Shown: in pieces, positions 52,334 to 61,712 of the stretch | Position numbering within the stretch: the first letter of the stretch is position 1 | How the letters are laid out: each line of letters begins with the position of its first letter | NCBI GenBank assembly: GCA_041395845.1 | Contig: JAWKZS010000014.1 | Coordinates: 1-64,000 of the forward strand | DNA from: Ch67 sp041395845 | GTDB taxonomy: Bacteria; Pseudomonadota; Gammaproteobacteria; Pseudomonadales; Ketobacteraceae | DNA: 64,000 nucleotides | Direction: 5' to 3' | Translations under genes and position numbers: made by a program | Notes under the pieces: generated by a model | What the model saw: the letters and a program-made list of their open reading frames with translations, nothing else | The model's database searches: none | Told to the model about the DNA's origin: nothing

Positions 52334-54151
52334 TCAGGACTTGTCCTTCAGCCACCAGGTCCAGAATCCCACATCGCCATACTTGGGGGCGACTTCAGGG
52401 TGGCTGAACTTGTTCCAGTACGCAATGCGATGCGTGTTGATATACCACTGCGGGATCACGTAATGATTCCACAGCAGCACGCGGTCCAGCGCACGGCAGG
52501 CGGCTACCAGGTCGTCGCGGGTTTGGGCGCTGATAATCTTGTCGACGAGGGCATCAACGATCGGGTCTTTTACTCCAATATAGTTCTTGCTGGCCTTGTG
52601 ATCGGCAAAACGGGAATACCAGTAGTCCCGCTGCTCGTTGCCCGGGGAATTGCTCTGGCCAAATCCACCGATGATCATGTCAAAATCGAATTCGCGCAGA
52701 ATGCGAATATAGTTGGTGGTATCGACGATCCGTGCGCTGGCATCGATGCCCAGCTTCTTGAGGTTTTTGATAAAGGGCAGGACGATGCGTTCGAAGTCCT
52801 TGCTGTACAGCAAGATCTCGAATTTGAACGGTTCGCCGGTGGCGGTGTTCACCAGGGTGGTGCCTTTATATTCCCAACCGGCTGATTTGAGCAATTCGAT
52901 TGCCTTGCGCGTGTTTTCGCGACTGCGGCCGCTGCCGTCTGTTTCCGGTGAACGGTATTCCTGCGTGAAAAGCGCTTTGGGCAGATCGTCCCGGTAGGGC
53001 TCAAGCAGTGCCAGTTCCTTGCCGGACGGAATTCCCGTTGCAGCCAGATCTGAATTGGAAAAAAAGCTGTTGGTGCGTTTGTAGGCGCCATAGAACAGCT
53101 GCTTGTTGGTCCACTCGAAATCGAACGCATAGTCGAGCGCTTCGCGCACCCTGGCATCCTGGAACAGGGTGCGGCGGGTATTCATGATAAAGGCCTGCAT
53201 GCCGGTGGGATTCTGGTGCTCGATCTCTTCCTTGATGATCTGGCCGCTGTCGAATTGCGCGCCCACGTATTCAGTACTCCAGCGCTTCGAGGAGTTTTCT
53301 TCACGGAAGTCGTAGCGACCATTCTTGAAGGCTTCCATCATGACGGTGTCGTCACGGTAATATTCGAAAGTGATCGTATCGAAGTTGAATTGACCTTTGC
53401 GCACTGGAAGATCTGCTGCCCAGTAATCTTTTACACGTTCGTAAACAACAGTTTTGCCCTGATCGAAGGATTTTATCCGGTAGGGGCCACTGCCCAGCGG
53501 GATATCCAGATTGGCAACATCGAACTCGCGCTCCTTCCAGAAATGTTCCGGAAAGATCTGGATCTGACCCAGTATCATGATCAGTTCCCGGTTCTTGGTA
53601 GTGCGTGAGGTAAACTTGACCCGCTGATCATCGAGCGCTTCGACATCTGCTACATCAGCATAAAGGGCCCGAAACAATGGTTGGCCTTTTTCTATCAGGG
53701 TCCGGAAACTGAACACGACGTCGCTGGCGCGAATGGGTGTGCCGTCGTGAAAACGCGCTTTGGGATTCAGGTGGAAGATGATCCAGCTGCGGTTTTCCGG
53801 ATACTCGACTTTTTCAGCGATCAGACCATACTCGGAAAACGGTTCATCCGACGCACCGGCCAGGAGCGTATCGTAAATCAGACCAACGTAGGCTTCGGCG
53901 TCGCCCTTGGGAATGAACGGATTGAACGAATCGAATGTCCCCGGAACGGAGCGCACCACGCTGCCACCTTTGGGTGCAGCAGGGTTTGCGTATTCGAAGT
54001 GCGTAAAATCGGCAGGATATTTAAGATCGCCGTGCATGGCGATGCCATGGGCAATGATCACTGTATCGTCGGCTTGCGCCATCGCGCTGCCTGCTGGCCA
54101 TAGAACCGCAAGGACAAGGGCAAAACGGAATAGGAACGACTTAACAGGCAT
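52334..54151 (-). CDS. yejA: Periplasmic peptide-binding protein (YejA-like, SBP family 5), copy 1
   Basis: The solute-binding partner of the Yej transporter. ATG 54151 follows GAGGAG and gives a signal peptide (FRFALVLAVLWPAGSAMA) and 605 residues; the frame to 54295 would run into the neighbouring gene. Family 5 features are HGIAMHGDLKYPADFTHFEY at the mature start, FNPFIPKGDAEAYVGLIYDTL near 75, and PKARFHDGTPIRASDVVFS near 125. The end LLWNHYVIPQWYINTHRIAY resembles that of copy 2 next door. Confidence 0.92.
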   Translation of the reverse strand: MPVKSFLFRFALVLAVLWPAGSAMAQADDTVIIAHGIAMHGDLKYPADFTHFEYANPAAPKGGSVVRSVPGTFDSFNPFIPKGDAEAYVGLIYDTLLAGASDEPFSEYGLIAEKVEYPENRSWIIFHLNPKARFHDGTPIRASDVVFSFRTLIEKGQPLFRALYADVADVEALDDQRVKFTSRTTKNRELIMILGQIQIFPEHFWKEREFDVANLDIPLGSGPYRIKSFDQGKTVVYERVKDYWAADLPVRKGQFNFDTITFEYYRDDTVMMEAFKNGRYDFREENSSKRWSTEYVGAQFDSGQIIKEEIEHQNPTGMQAFIMNTRRTLFQDARVREALDYAFDFEWTNKQLFYGAYKRTNSFFSNSDLAATGIPSGKELALLEPYRDDLPKALFTQEYRSPETDGSGRSRENTRKAIELLKSAGWEYKGTTLVNTATGEPFKFEILLYSKDFERIVLPFIKNLKKLGIDASARIVDTTNYIRILREFDFDMIIGGFGQSNSPGNEQRDYWYSRFADHKASKNYIGVKDPIVDALVDKIISAQTRDDLVAACRALDRVLLWNHYVIPQWYINTHRIAYWNKFSHPEVAPKYGDVGFWTWWLKDKS

Positions 54152-54159
54152 AGAACTCC

Positions 54160-56037
54160 TCATTGATCTTCTTGTATCCACCAGGTCTGAAACGCAAGGC
54201 TCAGTCTGGCCGGTGTTGCGGGTTGCCCAAACCGGTTCCGATAGGCGATCCGGTGATAGTCCAGATACCAATGCGGTACCGTGTAATAATTCCATAACAA
54301 TACACGATCCAGGGCCCGGCTGGCAGCGATGAGTTCGTGCTCCGACGTAGCCTGTGTCAGGTGATCGAGCAGGTCGTCCACCACAGGGTTGCGAATGCCC
54401 GCCAGGTTGCGAGAGCCTTTCACGCCGGCCTGCGACGAATGGAAATACAGCCGCTGTTCCTGCCCGGGAGTGGCCGTCTGGGGCAGCACATACACAACCA
54501 TGTCAAAATCGAATTCGTCCAGCCGCACTTTCAGCTGTGCGGAATCGATGACCCTTACGCTGGCATCAATGCCGACTTTCTTCAGGTTCTTGACGTAGGG
54601 CAGCAGGACTCGCTGGAACGAGGGGGACTCGATCAGCAGCTCCAGTGTGAATGGTTTCCCGGTCTTGCCGTTGACCAGGTGGGTGCCATTGAATTCCCAT
54701 CCGGCAGCCTTGAGGAGGTTGAATGCTTCACGCAGACCCGGGCGAATGTTGCCGCTGCCATCGTACTCGGGGAACCGGAATGGTTCGGTAAAGAGTTCTG
54801 CCGGCAGTTGATCCCGATAGGGGGTCAGCAGCGTCAGTTCTTCGGCAGAAGGGAGTCCCTGCGCGCCCATGATGGAGTTGGGATAATGGGTCTGGGAGCG
54901 TTTATAGGCACCGGCAAAAATGTTGCGGTTGATCCAGGCAAAATCGAACAGCAGGGAAATGGCTTTGCGAGTGCGCGCATCGTCGAACTTTTCGCGCCGG
55001 GTGTTGATGAAGAAGGCCTGCGTGCCCGATGGAATCTGGTGAGGAATGGCGCGCTTGATGACATCCCCTTTGGCCACCGCGGGAAAGGTGTAGGCCGTTG
55101 CCCAGTTTTTGGCGACGTTCTCGATCCAGAAATCCAGCTGACCGGACTTGAACGCTTCGAAGGCAACGGTGCGGTCACGGAAAAACTCGATCCTGACTTC
55201 ATCGAAATTGTGCTGGCCCCGATACAGGGGATGATCCTTGGCCCAGAAGTCTTTCACCCGTTCCAGGATGAGGTAGCTGCCCAGCCTGAATTCCTTGATC
55301 CGGTACGGACCACTGAGTGGTTGGGGCGTGCCGGAGGACTGTCCGAATGAATGGGTCTTCCAGTGTTTGCTGGACATGACCGGAAGTTCACCCAAGCGCA
55401 GGATCAACGAACGGCTGCCGGAGTTCTTGAAATGGAAACGAATCCGATGGGTACCGAGAATCTCTGCACTGGCTACATCGGCATAGATGTTCTTGTAGAG
55501 TGGATTGGCCGCATCGCTCAGCAGTAACCGGAAGCTGTCCGCCACATCCTGTGCCGTGATCGGATCACCGTTGTGAAAGTGGGCAGCCGGGTTCAATTCA
55601 AAGATCACCCAGCGATAATCCGACGGGAATTCCAGGTGCGTGCAGATGAGGCAGTAGGCTGATTGCGGCTCGTCGCCGGATTCCTGATACCAGCTGGTGC
55701 CCAGCATCAGCGGCTCGTTCATTTCGGTAATGCCGTAGATGGCAGTACTTTCCATGGACGACAATCCCTTGAGCACGTAGGGATTGAGGGTGTCAAAAGT
55801 GCCGAGGGCGGGCAGGGTGATTTTGCCTCGTTTGGGGGCGTCTGGGTTGACGTAATCGACGTGCTGGAAGCCTGGCCGGTATTTGGGGGCATCATAAAGA
55901 CTGAGGGCCGACACCCTGGTCACGTCATCCGCCAGCGCGGGGAGGCAATGGCCGAGCCCTGCACTCAGGATCAGGGCCAGGACAAGGGTCCAGCGGCTGT
56001 TGTTGCGCATTCCGTAATCCACTGATTTTTTTGGCAT
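54160..56037 (-). CDS. Periplasmic peptide-binding protein (YejA-like, SBP family 5), copy 2
   Basis: A tandem paralogue of the next gene, 625 residues from ATG 56037, or 616 from ATG 56010 (MRNNSRWTLVLALILSAG), which makes a tidier signal peptide. Neither has a strong ribosome-binding site, so the start is open. It shares YVNPDAPKRGKITLPALGTF, NPAAHFHNGDPITAQDVADS and LLWNYYTVPHWYLDYHRIAY with copy 1. It is the first gene of the operon, 8 bases before copy 1. Two binding proteins on one transporter would widen the range of peptides taken up. Confidence 0.9.
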   Translation of the reverse strand: MPKKSVDYGMRNNSRWTLVLALILSAGLGHCLPALADDVTRVSALSLYDAPKYRPGFQHVDYVNPDAPKRGKITLPALGTFDTLNPYVLKGLSSMESTAIYGITEMNEPLMLGTSWYQESGDEPQSAYCLICTHLEFPSDYRWVIFELNPAAHFHNGDPITAQDVADSFRLLLSDAANPLYKNIYADVASAEILGTHRIRFHFKNSGSRSLILRLGELPVMSSKHWKTHSFGQSSGTPQPLSGPYRIKEFRLGSYLILERVKDFWAKDHPLYRGQHNFDEVRIEFFRDRTVAFEAFKSGQLDFWIENVAKNWATAYTFPAVAKGDVIKRAIPHQIPSGTQAFFINTRREKFDDARTRKAISLLFDFAWINRNIFAGAYKRSQTHYPNSIMGAQGLPSAEELTLLTPYRDQLPAELFTEPFRFPEYDGSGNIRPGLREAFNLLKAAGWEFNGTHLVNGKTGKPFTLELLIESPSFQRVLLPYVKNLKKVGIDASVRVIDSAQLKVRLDEFDFDMVVYVLPQTATPGQEQRLYFHSSQAGVKGSRNLAGIRNPVVDDLLDHLTQATSEHELIAASRALDRVLLWNYYTVPHWYLDYHRIAYRNRFGQPATPARLSLAFQTWWIQEDQ

Positions 56038-56192
56038 ATTGTCCGGGTTTACAGTTGAATTCCGCTGCTGAACGGGAGGCTAACGCGCTTTATAACTGCT
56101 CTCAGGGATAACTTCAAACAAAACAAACACATCCTGCGAAATTGACTACTATTCTTGTAATAGGAAGTAATTTTGAGCGAGCAGGAATGTTG

Positions 56193-57830
56193 GTGGAGCA
56201 GAAACACTCACTGGAAGACTGGGTGCATTTCCTCAGTAAAGAGCAGATGCCGGCGCTGGCGGAAACCGTTCAGAAACTCAATCGTCTTACAACGGATGAC
56301 GATTCCCGCGTATCCCAACTCACCGAACAGATACTGAAAGACCCAAGCCTTACTTCGCGTGTTTTGCAGGTGTCGAACTGCGTTATGTACAAGGGCGTGG
56401 GTGGCAGCATCAAAACCATCACACGCGCGATTGTCATGCTCGGATTCACGACTATCCGGGACATATCCCTGTCGATGCAGATTCTCGACAACATCCTCAA
56501 ACACAATCCTTCCCGTCATTTGATGGTGCAGATCGCCAATTCGTTCCATGCAGCCATGCAGGCGCGGGGCATGTTGGTGAACAGCAAGTCCAATGAACAG
56601 GAAGAAGTGTTCATCTCGACCCTGCTGTTGCATTTTGCCGAGCTTTCCATGCTGTCCCGCGATGACGAGGCCAGCAGGAAGCTGAATTTTCTGATCGAGC
56701 AGAATCAGGTTCTGCCCAATGAAGCAGCTTTGGAAGTCATGGGCTGCGGTTTCAATGATCTTTCATTGGCGCTTGCCAAACAGTGGGAGCTCGGTGACGT
56801 TCTGCTGCAGGCGTTGGCAGGCCCGGAATTTCCCAGTCGCCCCGTGCAGGCAGTGTTGCTGGGTGATGAATTGAGCCAGGTTGCCCCGATGGGGTGGAGT
56901 GCCGAGCCGGTCAAGAACGTGATCAAGAAGATCGCCAAGTATCGCGACGTTTCCTTCAAGGATGCTCAGGAAGATGTTAAACAGGTGGCGGCGCTGGCCC
57001 ACGAACTGGCGGTCCACTACGGTGCGGCCAAGGTGCGGCACCTGATTCCGCATCCGGATACTCATGACGAGGTCCGTGAAACGACGTTGACCGGACTTAC
57101 TACACCAGGGGTTGTCGTATCAGCGGCAGAGCCCGCGATTTCTCCCATTCCTTCAACGGGTGCCGCTGGTTCAGCCCCAGCGAGTGCCTCGTCAGATGAG
57201 GGCATCGAAGATCTGATTGAACTGGCGCTGGGTGGTGGCAAAACGGATTATCCAGATTCCGCCACGGAAATTGCGCAGCGCGAAGGCAAGCCCAAAGAAG
57301 CGATTACCAGCGGTGTGATGGATGCTCAGCTGCAATTCAGCATCATGCAGCAGATCAGTCAGCTGATCGCGGAAAAGCGCATGGACGTGAACAGGATGCT
57401 CGATCTGGTCCTTGAAGGCATGCACAACGCCATTGGTTTGGATCGGGTGGTAATGTCCCTGACTTCCCGCGATCGCAAGTCGCTGGTGCCAAAGTTCTTC
57501 AAGGGTGAGGTCGACGTGGATTTCAAGAATGCTTTCCAGATCCGGCTCGATGAGGAAAATCCGTTTTCCGTTGCCATCCTGCAGTCCCAGCAGCTCTGGA
57601 TGGGCTCGAAACTGATGGCGGGGCGTGCGTACCTGCACAGTGCCCAGATCCAGAAAGCGCTGGGTTATAAAGAGTATTTCGTCGCGCCGATCATTGTGGC
57701 CCGCAAACCGATTGGCGCTTTTTACGCGGATTGTGCGGTCTCGCGCCGTCCCTTGAATGACATGCAGTATGCCGGTTTCAACATGCTGGCGCAGCAGGCG
57801 GGACTGGCACTTACGGCTTCCAAGATGTGA
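56193..57830 (+). CDS. HDOD domain protein with C-terminal GAF-like domain
   Basis: The predicted protein is 545 residues from GTG 56193, spaced 6 bases from GCAGGA; ATG 56187 sits too close to that site, and the TTG frame from 56142 is less likely. Residues 10-210 form an HDOD domain (MPALAETVQKLNRLT, then ILKDPSLTSRVLQVSNC and AIVMLGFTTIRDISLSM), an HD-like fold without the metal ligands, used in signalling. A linker follows. Residues 390-545 look like a GAF domain (AIGLDRVVMSLTSRDRKSL, then VAPIIVARKPIGAFYAD). No output domain is present. It is divergent from the Yej operon; its signal is unknown. Confidence 0.85.
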   Translation: MEQKHSLEDWVHFLSKEQMPALAETVQKLNRLTTDDDSRVSQLTEQILKDPSLTSRVLQVSNCVMYKGVGGSIKTITRAIVMLGFTTIRDISLSMQILDNILKHNPSRHLMVQIANSFHAAMQARGMLVNSKSNEQEEVFISTLLLHFAELSMLSRDDEASRKLNFLIEQNQVLPNEAALEVMGCGFNDLSLALAKQWELGDVLLQALAGPEFPSRPVQAVLLGDELSQVAPMGWSAEPVKNVIKKIAKYRDVSFKDAQEDVKQVAALAHELAVHYGAAKVRHLIPHPDTHDEVRETTLTGLTTPGVVVSAAEPAISPIPSTGAAGSAPASASSDEGIEDLIELALGGGKTDYPDSATEIAQREGKPKEAITSGVMDAQLQFSIMQQISQLIAEKRMDVNRMLDLVLEGMHNAIGLDRVVMSLTSRDRKSLVPKFFKGEVDVDFKNAFQIRLDEENPFSVAILQSQQLWMGSKLMAGRAYLHSAQIQKALGYKEYFVAPIIVARKPIGAFYADCAVSRRPLNDMQYAGFNMLAQQAGLALTASKM

Positions 57831-57839
57831 CGTGTCCCG

Positions 57840-59483
57840 TCACGGAGCGTTGGCCACGTCAACGTACAGTGTCAGCATGTCACCTGGCTGCAGATATTTC
57901 TTCATGTTCACGTTATTCCAGCGTTTGATCTCACTGAGTGACACATTGAATTTGTCCGCGATTCCCGCGTAGGAATCACCGGAGCGTGCACGGTATTTTA
58001 TCTTGCGCAGGCGGTTGGCCTGCAATCTGGAAGTCGGCGCTGTGGCTGCAACTGTCGGACTGCCGTTACGCCAGATTACCAGCTGACGACCGGTTGTCAG
58101 AGGATCCTTTGGTGCCATATTGTTCCATCCAGCCAGCTGCCGCATGTCCACCTTGTATTGACGGGAAATACTCCAGAACGTCTCACCCTTTTTCACCGTA
58201 TGCATGTGTTTCTGCTTGCCGCTGACGGTACGGTTTTGCTTGGACTGGAGGCGCTGATCTGCGCTGAGCGCATAACTGTCCAGCGGTTTGGTGGACTGGG
58301 GAATCAACAGTGTACGACCTGCGCGCAGGTTATTGTTGGCCATGCCGTTGACGCTTTTCAGTAACTCCGGCGTTATGCCGAAGTGGCGAGAGATGGTACT
58401 GACCGTGTCGCCGGATTTGATGGTGTAGCGATTCCACTTGACCCGGCTATCAACGGGCAGGCTCGCAAGTTCAAGCTGGAACTGTTCAGCCTGTGCCACT
58501 GGAATCAGCAAGCGGTGAGGACCATCCGGATCCGTTGCCCAGCGATTGAAGGCCGGATTGAGGCGGTAGAGTTCTTCGATGCTGATACCCGCCAATTTCG
58601 CTGCCTGGGCCAGATCGAGCTGGCCTCCGATATCAATCTGGGCAAAGTAGGGCTGGTAGGGAATATCCCTGAGGGTGACGTTGTATTTGGCAGGGTTCAT
58701 GAATATCTGGCTGATCGCAATCAGTCTGGGCACGTAATCACTGGTTTCGCGGCGCAGATCGAGGGACCAGAAATCGGTGGGTTTGCCTCTGCGCTTGTTG
58801 GCCGTAACGGCTTTCATTACGTTCCCCGCCCCGGCGTTATAGGACGCCAACGCCAGCAGCCAGTCACCATCGAACTGCTTCTGCAGGCGATCCAGATAGG
58901 TGAGTGCGGCATCGGTGGATGCGACGATGTCACGCCGTCCTTCGTACCACCAGGTCTGTTTCAGGCCAAACATGCGACCTGTTCCCGGAATGAACTGCCA
59001 AAGCCCAGCGGCGCGGCCGTGGGAATAGGCAAAGGGATCAAACGCGCTTTCCACCACTGGTAACAGCAGCAATTCACTGGGCAGGCCCCGCCGCTCGATT
59101 TGGGACTGGATGTAGAAAAGGTAGGGTTCCGCGCGGGCAAGAACTCTTTCAAGGTAATCGGGATTGTTCTGGTAAAACCGCCGCTCGGCGGCTATGCGGG
59201 GATTGCCCTGTTCCAGATCCAGCATGGTGAAGCGACGAAACTGGTCCCAAACCGAGGGGGGCAGGGCGGCTTCGGTGGCGTCAGGCTCCAGGACAGCCTC
59301 GTCTATACCGGACAGCACTGTAACCGGTTTAGTTTTGCCACTGTTTTTGGCTGGCTGCGCAGCTGGTGTTTCAGTCTCGGCAGCCGTTTCCGGTTCGATG
59401 GGTGGACTGACGGGCTGGGTGGTACAGGCGACGAGTACCAGGCTCAGTACTGCCAGAACGATGGGAGACTTCAACTTCAACAC
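57840..59483 (-). CDS. mltD: Membrane-bound lytic murein transglycosylase D with LysM repeats
   Basis: A lipoprotein cleaving peptidoglycan glycan strands. GTG 59483, with AAAAGG upstream, gives a lipoprotein signal ending LVLVAC and 547 residues. The SLT catalytic domain has LLLPVVESAFDPFAYSHGRA with the catalytic Glu near residue 148 and GLWQFIPGTGRMFGL. Three LysM modules follow, starting at YTIKSGDTVSTISRHFG, HTVKKGETFWSISRQYK and YRARSGDSYAGIADKFN. It is convergent with the HDOD gene (9-base gap) and next to gloB, as in Pseudomonas. Confidence 0.95.
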   Translation of the reverse strand: MLKLKSPIVLAVLSLVLVACTTQPVSPPIEPETAAETETPAAQPAKNSGKTKPVTVLSGIDEAVLEPDATEAALPPSVWDQFRRFTMLDLEQGNPRIAAERRFYQNNPDYLERVLARAEPYLFYIQSQIERRGLPSELLLLPVVESAFDPFAYSHGRAAGLWQFIPGTGRMFGLKQTWWYEGRRDIVASTDAALTYLDRLQKQFDGDWLLALASYNAGAGNVMKAVTANKRRGKPTDFWSLDLRRETSDYVPRLIAISQIFMNPAKYNVTLRDIPYQPYFAQIDIGGQLDLAQAAKLAGISIEELYRLNPAFNRWATDPDGPHRLLIPVAQAEQFQLELASLPVDSRVKWNRYTIKSGDTVSTISRHFGITPELLKSVNGMANNNLRAGRTLLIPQSTKPLDSYALSADQRLQSKQNRTVSGKQKHMHTVKKGETFWSISRQYKVDMRQLAGWNNMAPKDPLTTGRQLVIWRNGSPTVAATAPTSRLQANRLRKIKYRARSGDSYAGIADKFNVSLSEIKRWNNVNMKKYLQPGDMLTLYVDVANAP

Positions 59484-59556
59484 GCAATGACCTTTTCGAC
59501 GGGTTAACGGGGCGGTTCTTGTGCCGCCCATCTGGTTTTGATTGTCCGGTTAATCG

Positions 59557-60345
59557 TCAGAAACGATCCTTCCACTGACGCAGTTTAGCAAAGGTATCGC
59601 CTGCGTCGGCGGGATTGGCTCCACAATTCCGCGCAACGGCTGCTGCGACCTTGGGATGACCGACGCGCAGGAACGGGTTTACCTCTAGTTCCAGCCCAAC
59701 GCTGCTGGGCAGACTTGGCTTTCCCCCGGCCCGCAGAGCGGTGACTTCACGGATCCGGGCAGCAATTGCAGCATTCCCGGGTTCCACCGCTGCGGCAAAA
59801 CGCAGGTTGGATTGCGTATATTCATGGGTGCAATACACGCGGGTTTCCGGCGGCAGCGCTGCCAATTGACTCAGGGACTGGTGCATTTGTTCCGGTGTCC
59901 CCTCGAAAAGTCGGCCACATCCCGACGAAAAGAGGGTGTCCCCGCATAGTAGAACCGGTCCGAGATCCCCGGTGCTGGCAGCGAAATAGGCGATATGGCC
60001 AAGTGTGTGCCCCGGGACATGCATCACCTGAACCTTGATGCCCAGCGGAAGGGTGAGGGTTTCGCCTCCGGCAAGGGCGGTTGTTCGCGCCGGAATGGTC
60101 TCGGCTGCCGGCCCCCACACCGGGACTCCGGGCCACTCATCCAGCAGGCTGTTGATGCCATTGACGTGGTCCCAGTGATGATGGGTCACCAGAATACCCG
60201 CCAGCGTGAGCGAATGGTGGGTCATGAAGGCCTTGACGGGGGCTGCATCGCCAGGGTCGACGACGATCGCGATGCGGGTATCGTGCAGGCACCAGATGTA
60301 GTTGTCGCTGAAGGCGGGAATGGGTGTAATCGTCAGGCGTTGCAT
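59557..60345 (-). CDS. gloB: Hydroxyacylglutathione hydrolase (glyoxalase II)
   Basis: A metallo-beta-lactamase-fold enzyme hydrolysing S-lactoylglutathione in methylglyoxal detoxification. ATG 60345 gives QRLTITPIPAFSDNYIW, the family start, and 262 residues; the frame from 60375 adds ten odd residues. The metal motif THHHWDHVNG is near residue 54, HVPGHTLGHIAYF near 110, LLCGDTLFSSGCGRLFEG near 132, and the glutathione-region CTHEYTQSNLRFA near 171. It is divergent from the methyltransferase gene. Confidence 0.96.
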   Translation of the reverse strand: MQRLTITPIPAFSDNYIWCLHDTRIAIVVDPGDAAPVKAFMTHHSLTLAGILVTHHHWDHVNGINSLLDEWPGVPVWGPAAETIPARTTALAGGETLTLPLGIKVQVMHVPGHTLGHIAYFAASTGDLGPVLLCGDTLFSSGCGRLFEGTPEQMHQSLSQLAALPPETRVYCTHEYTQSNLRFAAAVEPGNAAIAARIREVTALRAGGKPSLPSSVGLELEVNPFLRVGHPKVAAAVARNCGANPADAGDTFAKLRQWKDRF

Positions 60346-60436
60346 GAGGCTGATTCCCCTTGGCAAATGTTTCACAATCGGGCGTAATCTTTGTTAGAGT
60401 GAACTTTAACGTCATTGAGTGGATTAAGTAACCATC

Positions 60437-61255
60437 ATGAGCCTCCCGCGGCTGTTCAAGCCTTTCCAGCAGATTCACGGACTCAATGTGCATCGTTTGC
60501 TGACCAACTGGTTTCGGACGGACCTGGGTGTGCAGGTGTTGCAGACGGAAAAGACGGTTCTGGACCGGCTGTTGCCCTCTACCTTTGGCTATTATCTGGT
60601 TCAGATTGGCGTGGGCGAGCCCCAGTGGCTGGCAGAATCCAGCACGATCCAGCGCAAGCTGTATCTGTGTGAAGATCGCTATCAATCCGAGCATTACCAT
60701 TGCGTCGTCAGTCGGGCGGACGAGATTGCGGTGGCGACGGAAAGTGTCGATGTGGCCATTCTGCATCACAGCCTGGACTTTGAAAGTGAGCCGCATCGGG
60801 CCTTGCGGGAAGTGGCCCGCACGGTCATTCCCGGTGGCAAGATCCTGATCGTCGGTTTCAATCCCTGGAGTCTTTGGGGCATTTGGCGCCTGTTTCTGAA
60901 ACAGTCGGATACCGTGCCCTGGAGTGGTAACTTCATCAGTCCCTATCGCCTGTCGGACTGGCTCAAGCTGCTGGATTTTCACGTGGAAGGCTGTGAAAGC
61001 ATGTTGCACGGGTTGCCATCTGCCAGCGCCCGAACCAGCAAGTTTTTCGGCTGGATCGCTTATCTGGGGCAGCGCATGTGGCGTCAGCGTGGCGGTATCT
61101 ACGTGCTGGCTGCCACCAAGCAGGTGTCGACACTGACACCGGTCAAATCCGGCTTCCGGGCTGTAAGGCACTCACTGGTCAACATTCCCATCGCCGGCAT
61201 CGCGAATCCATCCACGCGAAAACGCTGGCATCTGGACGGGAAATCCGAATCCTGA
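60437..61255 (+). CDS. SAM-dependent methyltransferase (YafS-like, class I)
   Basis: A 272-residue protein with a methyltransferase-11-type core. The SAM loop is poorly conserved (YLVQIGVGEPQWL near residue 54). The acidic and post-motif regions DVAILHHSLDFESEPHRALREV near 108 (split by a turn) and VIPGGKILIVGFNPWSLWG near 131 are clear. Its place between gloB and rnhA matches the YafS gene of E. coli and a Pseudomonas equivalent, as recalled. The substrate is unknown. The end lies 14 bases before rnhA. Confidence 0.85.
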   Translation: MSLPRLFKPFQQIHGLNVHRLLTNWFRTDLGVQVLQTEKTVLDRLLPSTFGYYLVQIGVGEPQWLAESSTIQRKLYLCEDRYQSEHYHCVVSRADEIAVATESVDVAILHHSLDFESEPHRALREVARTVIPGGKILIVGFNPWSLWGIWRLFLKQSDTVPWSGNFISPYRLSDWLKLLDFHVEGCESMLHGLPSASARTSKFFGWIAYLGQRMWRQRGGIYVLAATKQVSTLTPVKSGFRAVRHSLVNIPIAGIANPSTRKRWHLDGKSES

Positions 61256-61269
61256 TTCAAGGAAACATC

Positions 61270-61710
61270 ATGCAGGTAGTAGAAATCTATACCGACGGGG
61301 CCTGCAAGGGTAACCCGGGGCCCGGCGGTTGGGGCGCGGTATTGCGCTACAAGGGTGTGGAAAAACATCTTAACGGCGCGGAACCCGACACCACCAACAA
61401 CCGGATGGAATTGAGTGCGGCCCTGATGGCCCTCAATAGCCTGAAGCGACCGTGCAAGGTCGTGCTGACCACCGACTCGGAATATCTGCGCAAGGGTATT
61501 ACCGAATGGATTCATGGCTGGAAGAAGAAAGGCTGGCGCACGGCGAGCAAGCAGCCAGTGAAAAACGCCGATCTGTGGCAGGCCCTTGATGAAGCCGTGG
61601 CCCGCCACGACATTGAATGGCACTGGGTCAAGGGCCACAGTGGCCACCCGGAAAACGAGCTGGCCGACCAGTTGGCCAACCAGGCAATCGATAAACTGCT
61701 GGGACGTTGA
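61270..61710 (+). CDS. rnhA: Ribonuclease HI
   Basis: Cuts the RNA strand of RNA-DNA hybrids. ATG 61270 gives MQVVEIYTDGACKGNPGPGGWG and 146 residues; the frame back to 61078 overlaps the methyltransferase gene and is rejected. The acidic catalytic residues are visible: Asp in YTDGACKGNPG near 8, Glu in NRMELSAALMAL near 46, Asp in TTDSEYLRKGI near 68, and the last in NELADQLAN near 132. rnhA and dnaQ are normally adjacent; here dnaQ starts 2 bases after the stop, on the same strand. Confidence 0.97.
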   Translation: MQVVEIYTDGACKGNPGPGGWGAVLRYKGVEKHLNGAEPDTTNNRMELSAALMALNSLKRPCKVVLTTDSEYLRKGITEWIHGWKKKGWRTASKQPVKNADLWQALDEAVARHDIEWHWVKGHSGHPENELADQLANQAIDKLLGR

Positions 61711-61712
61711 AC

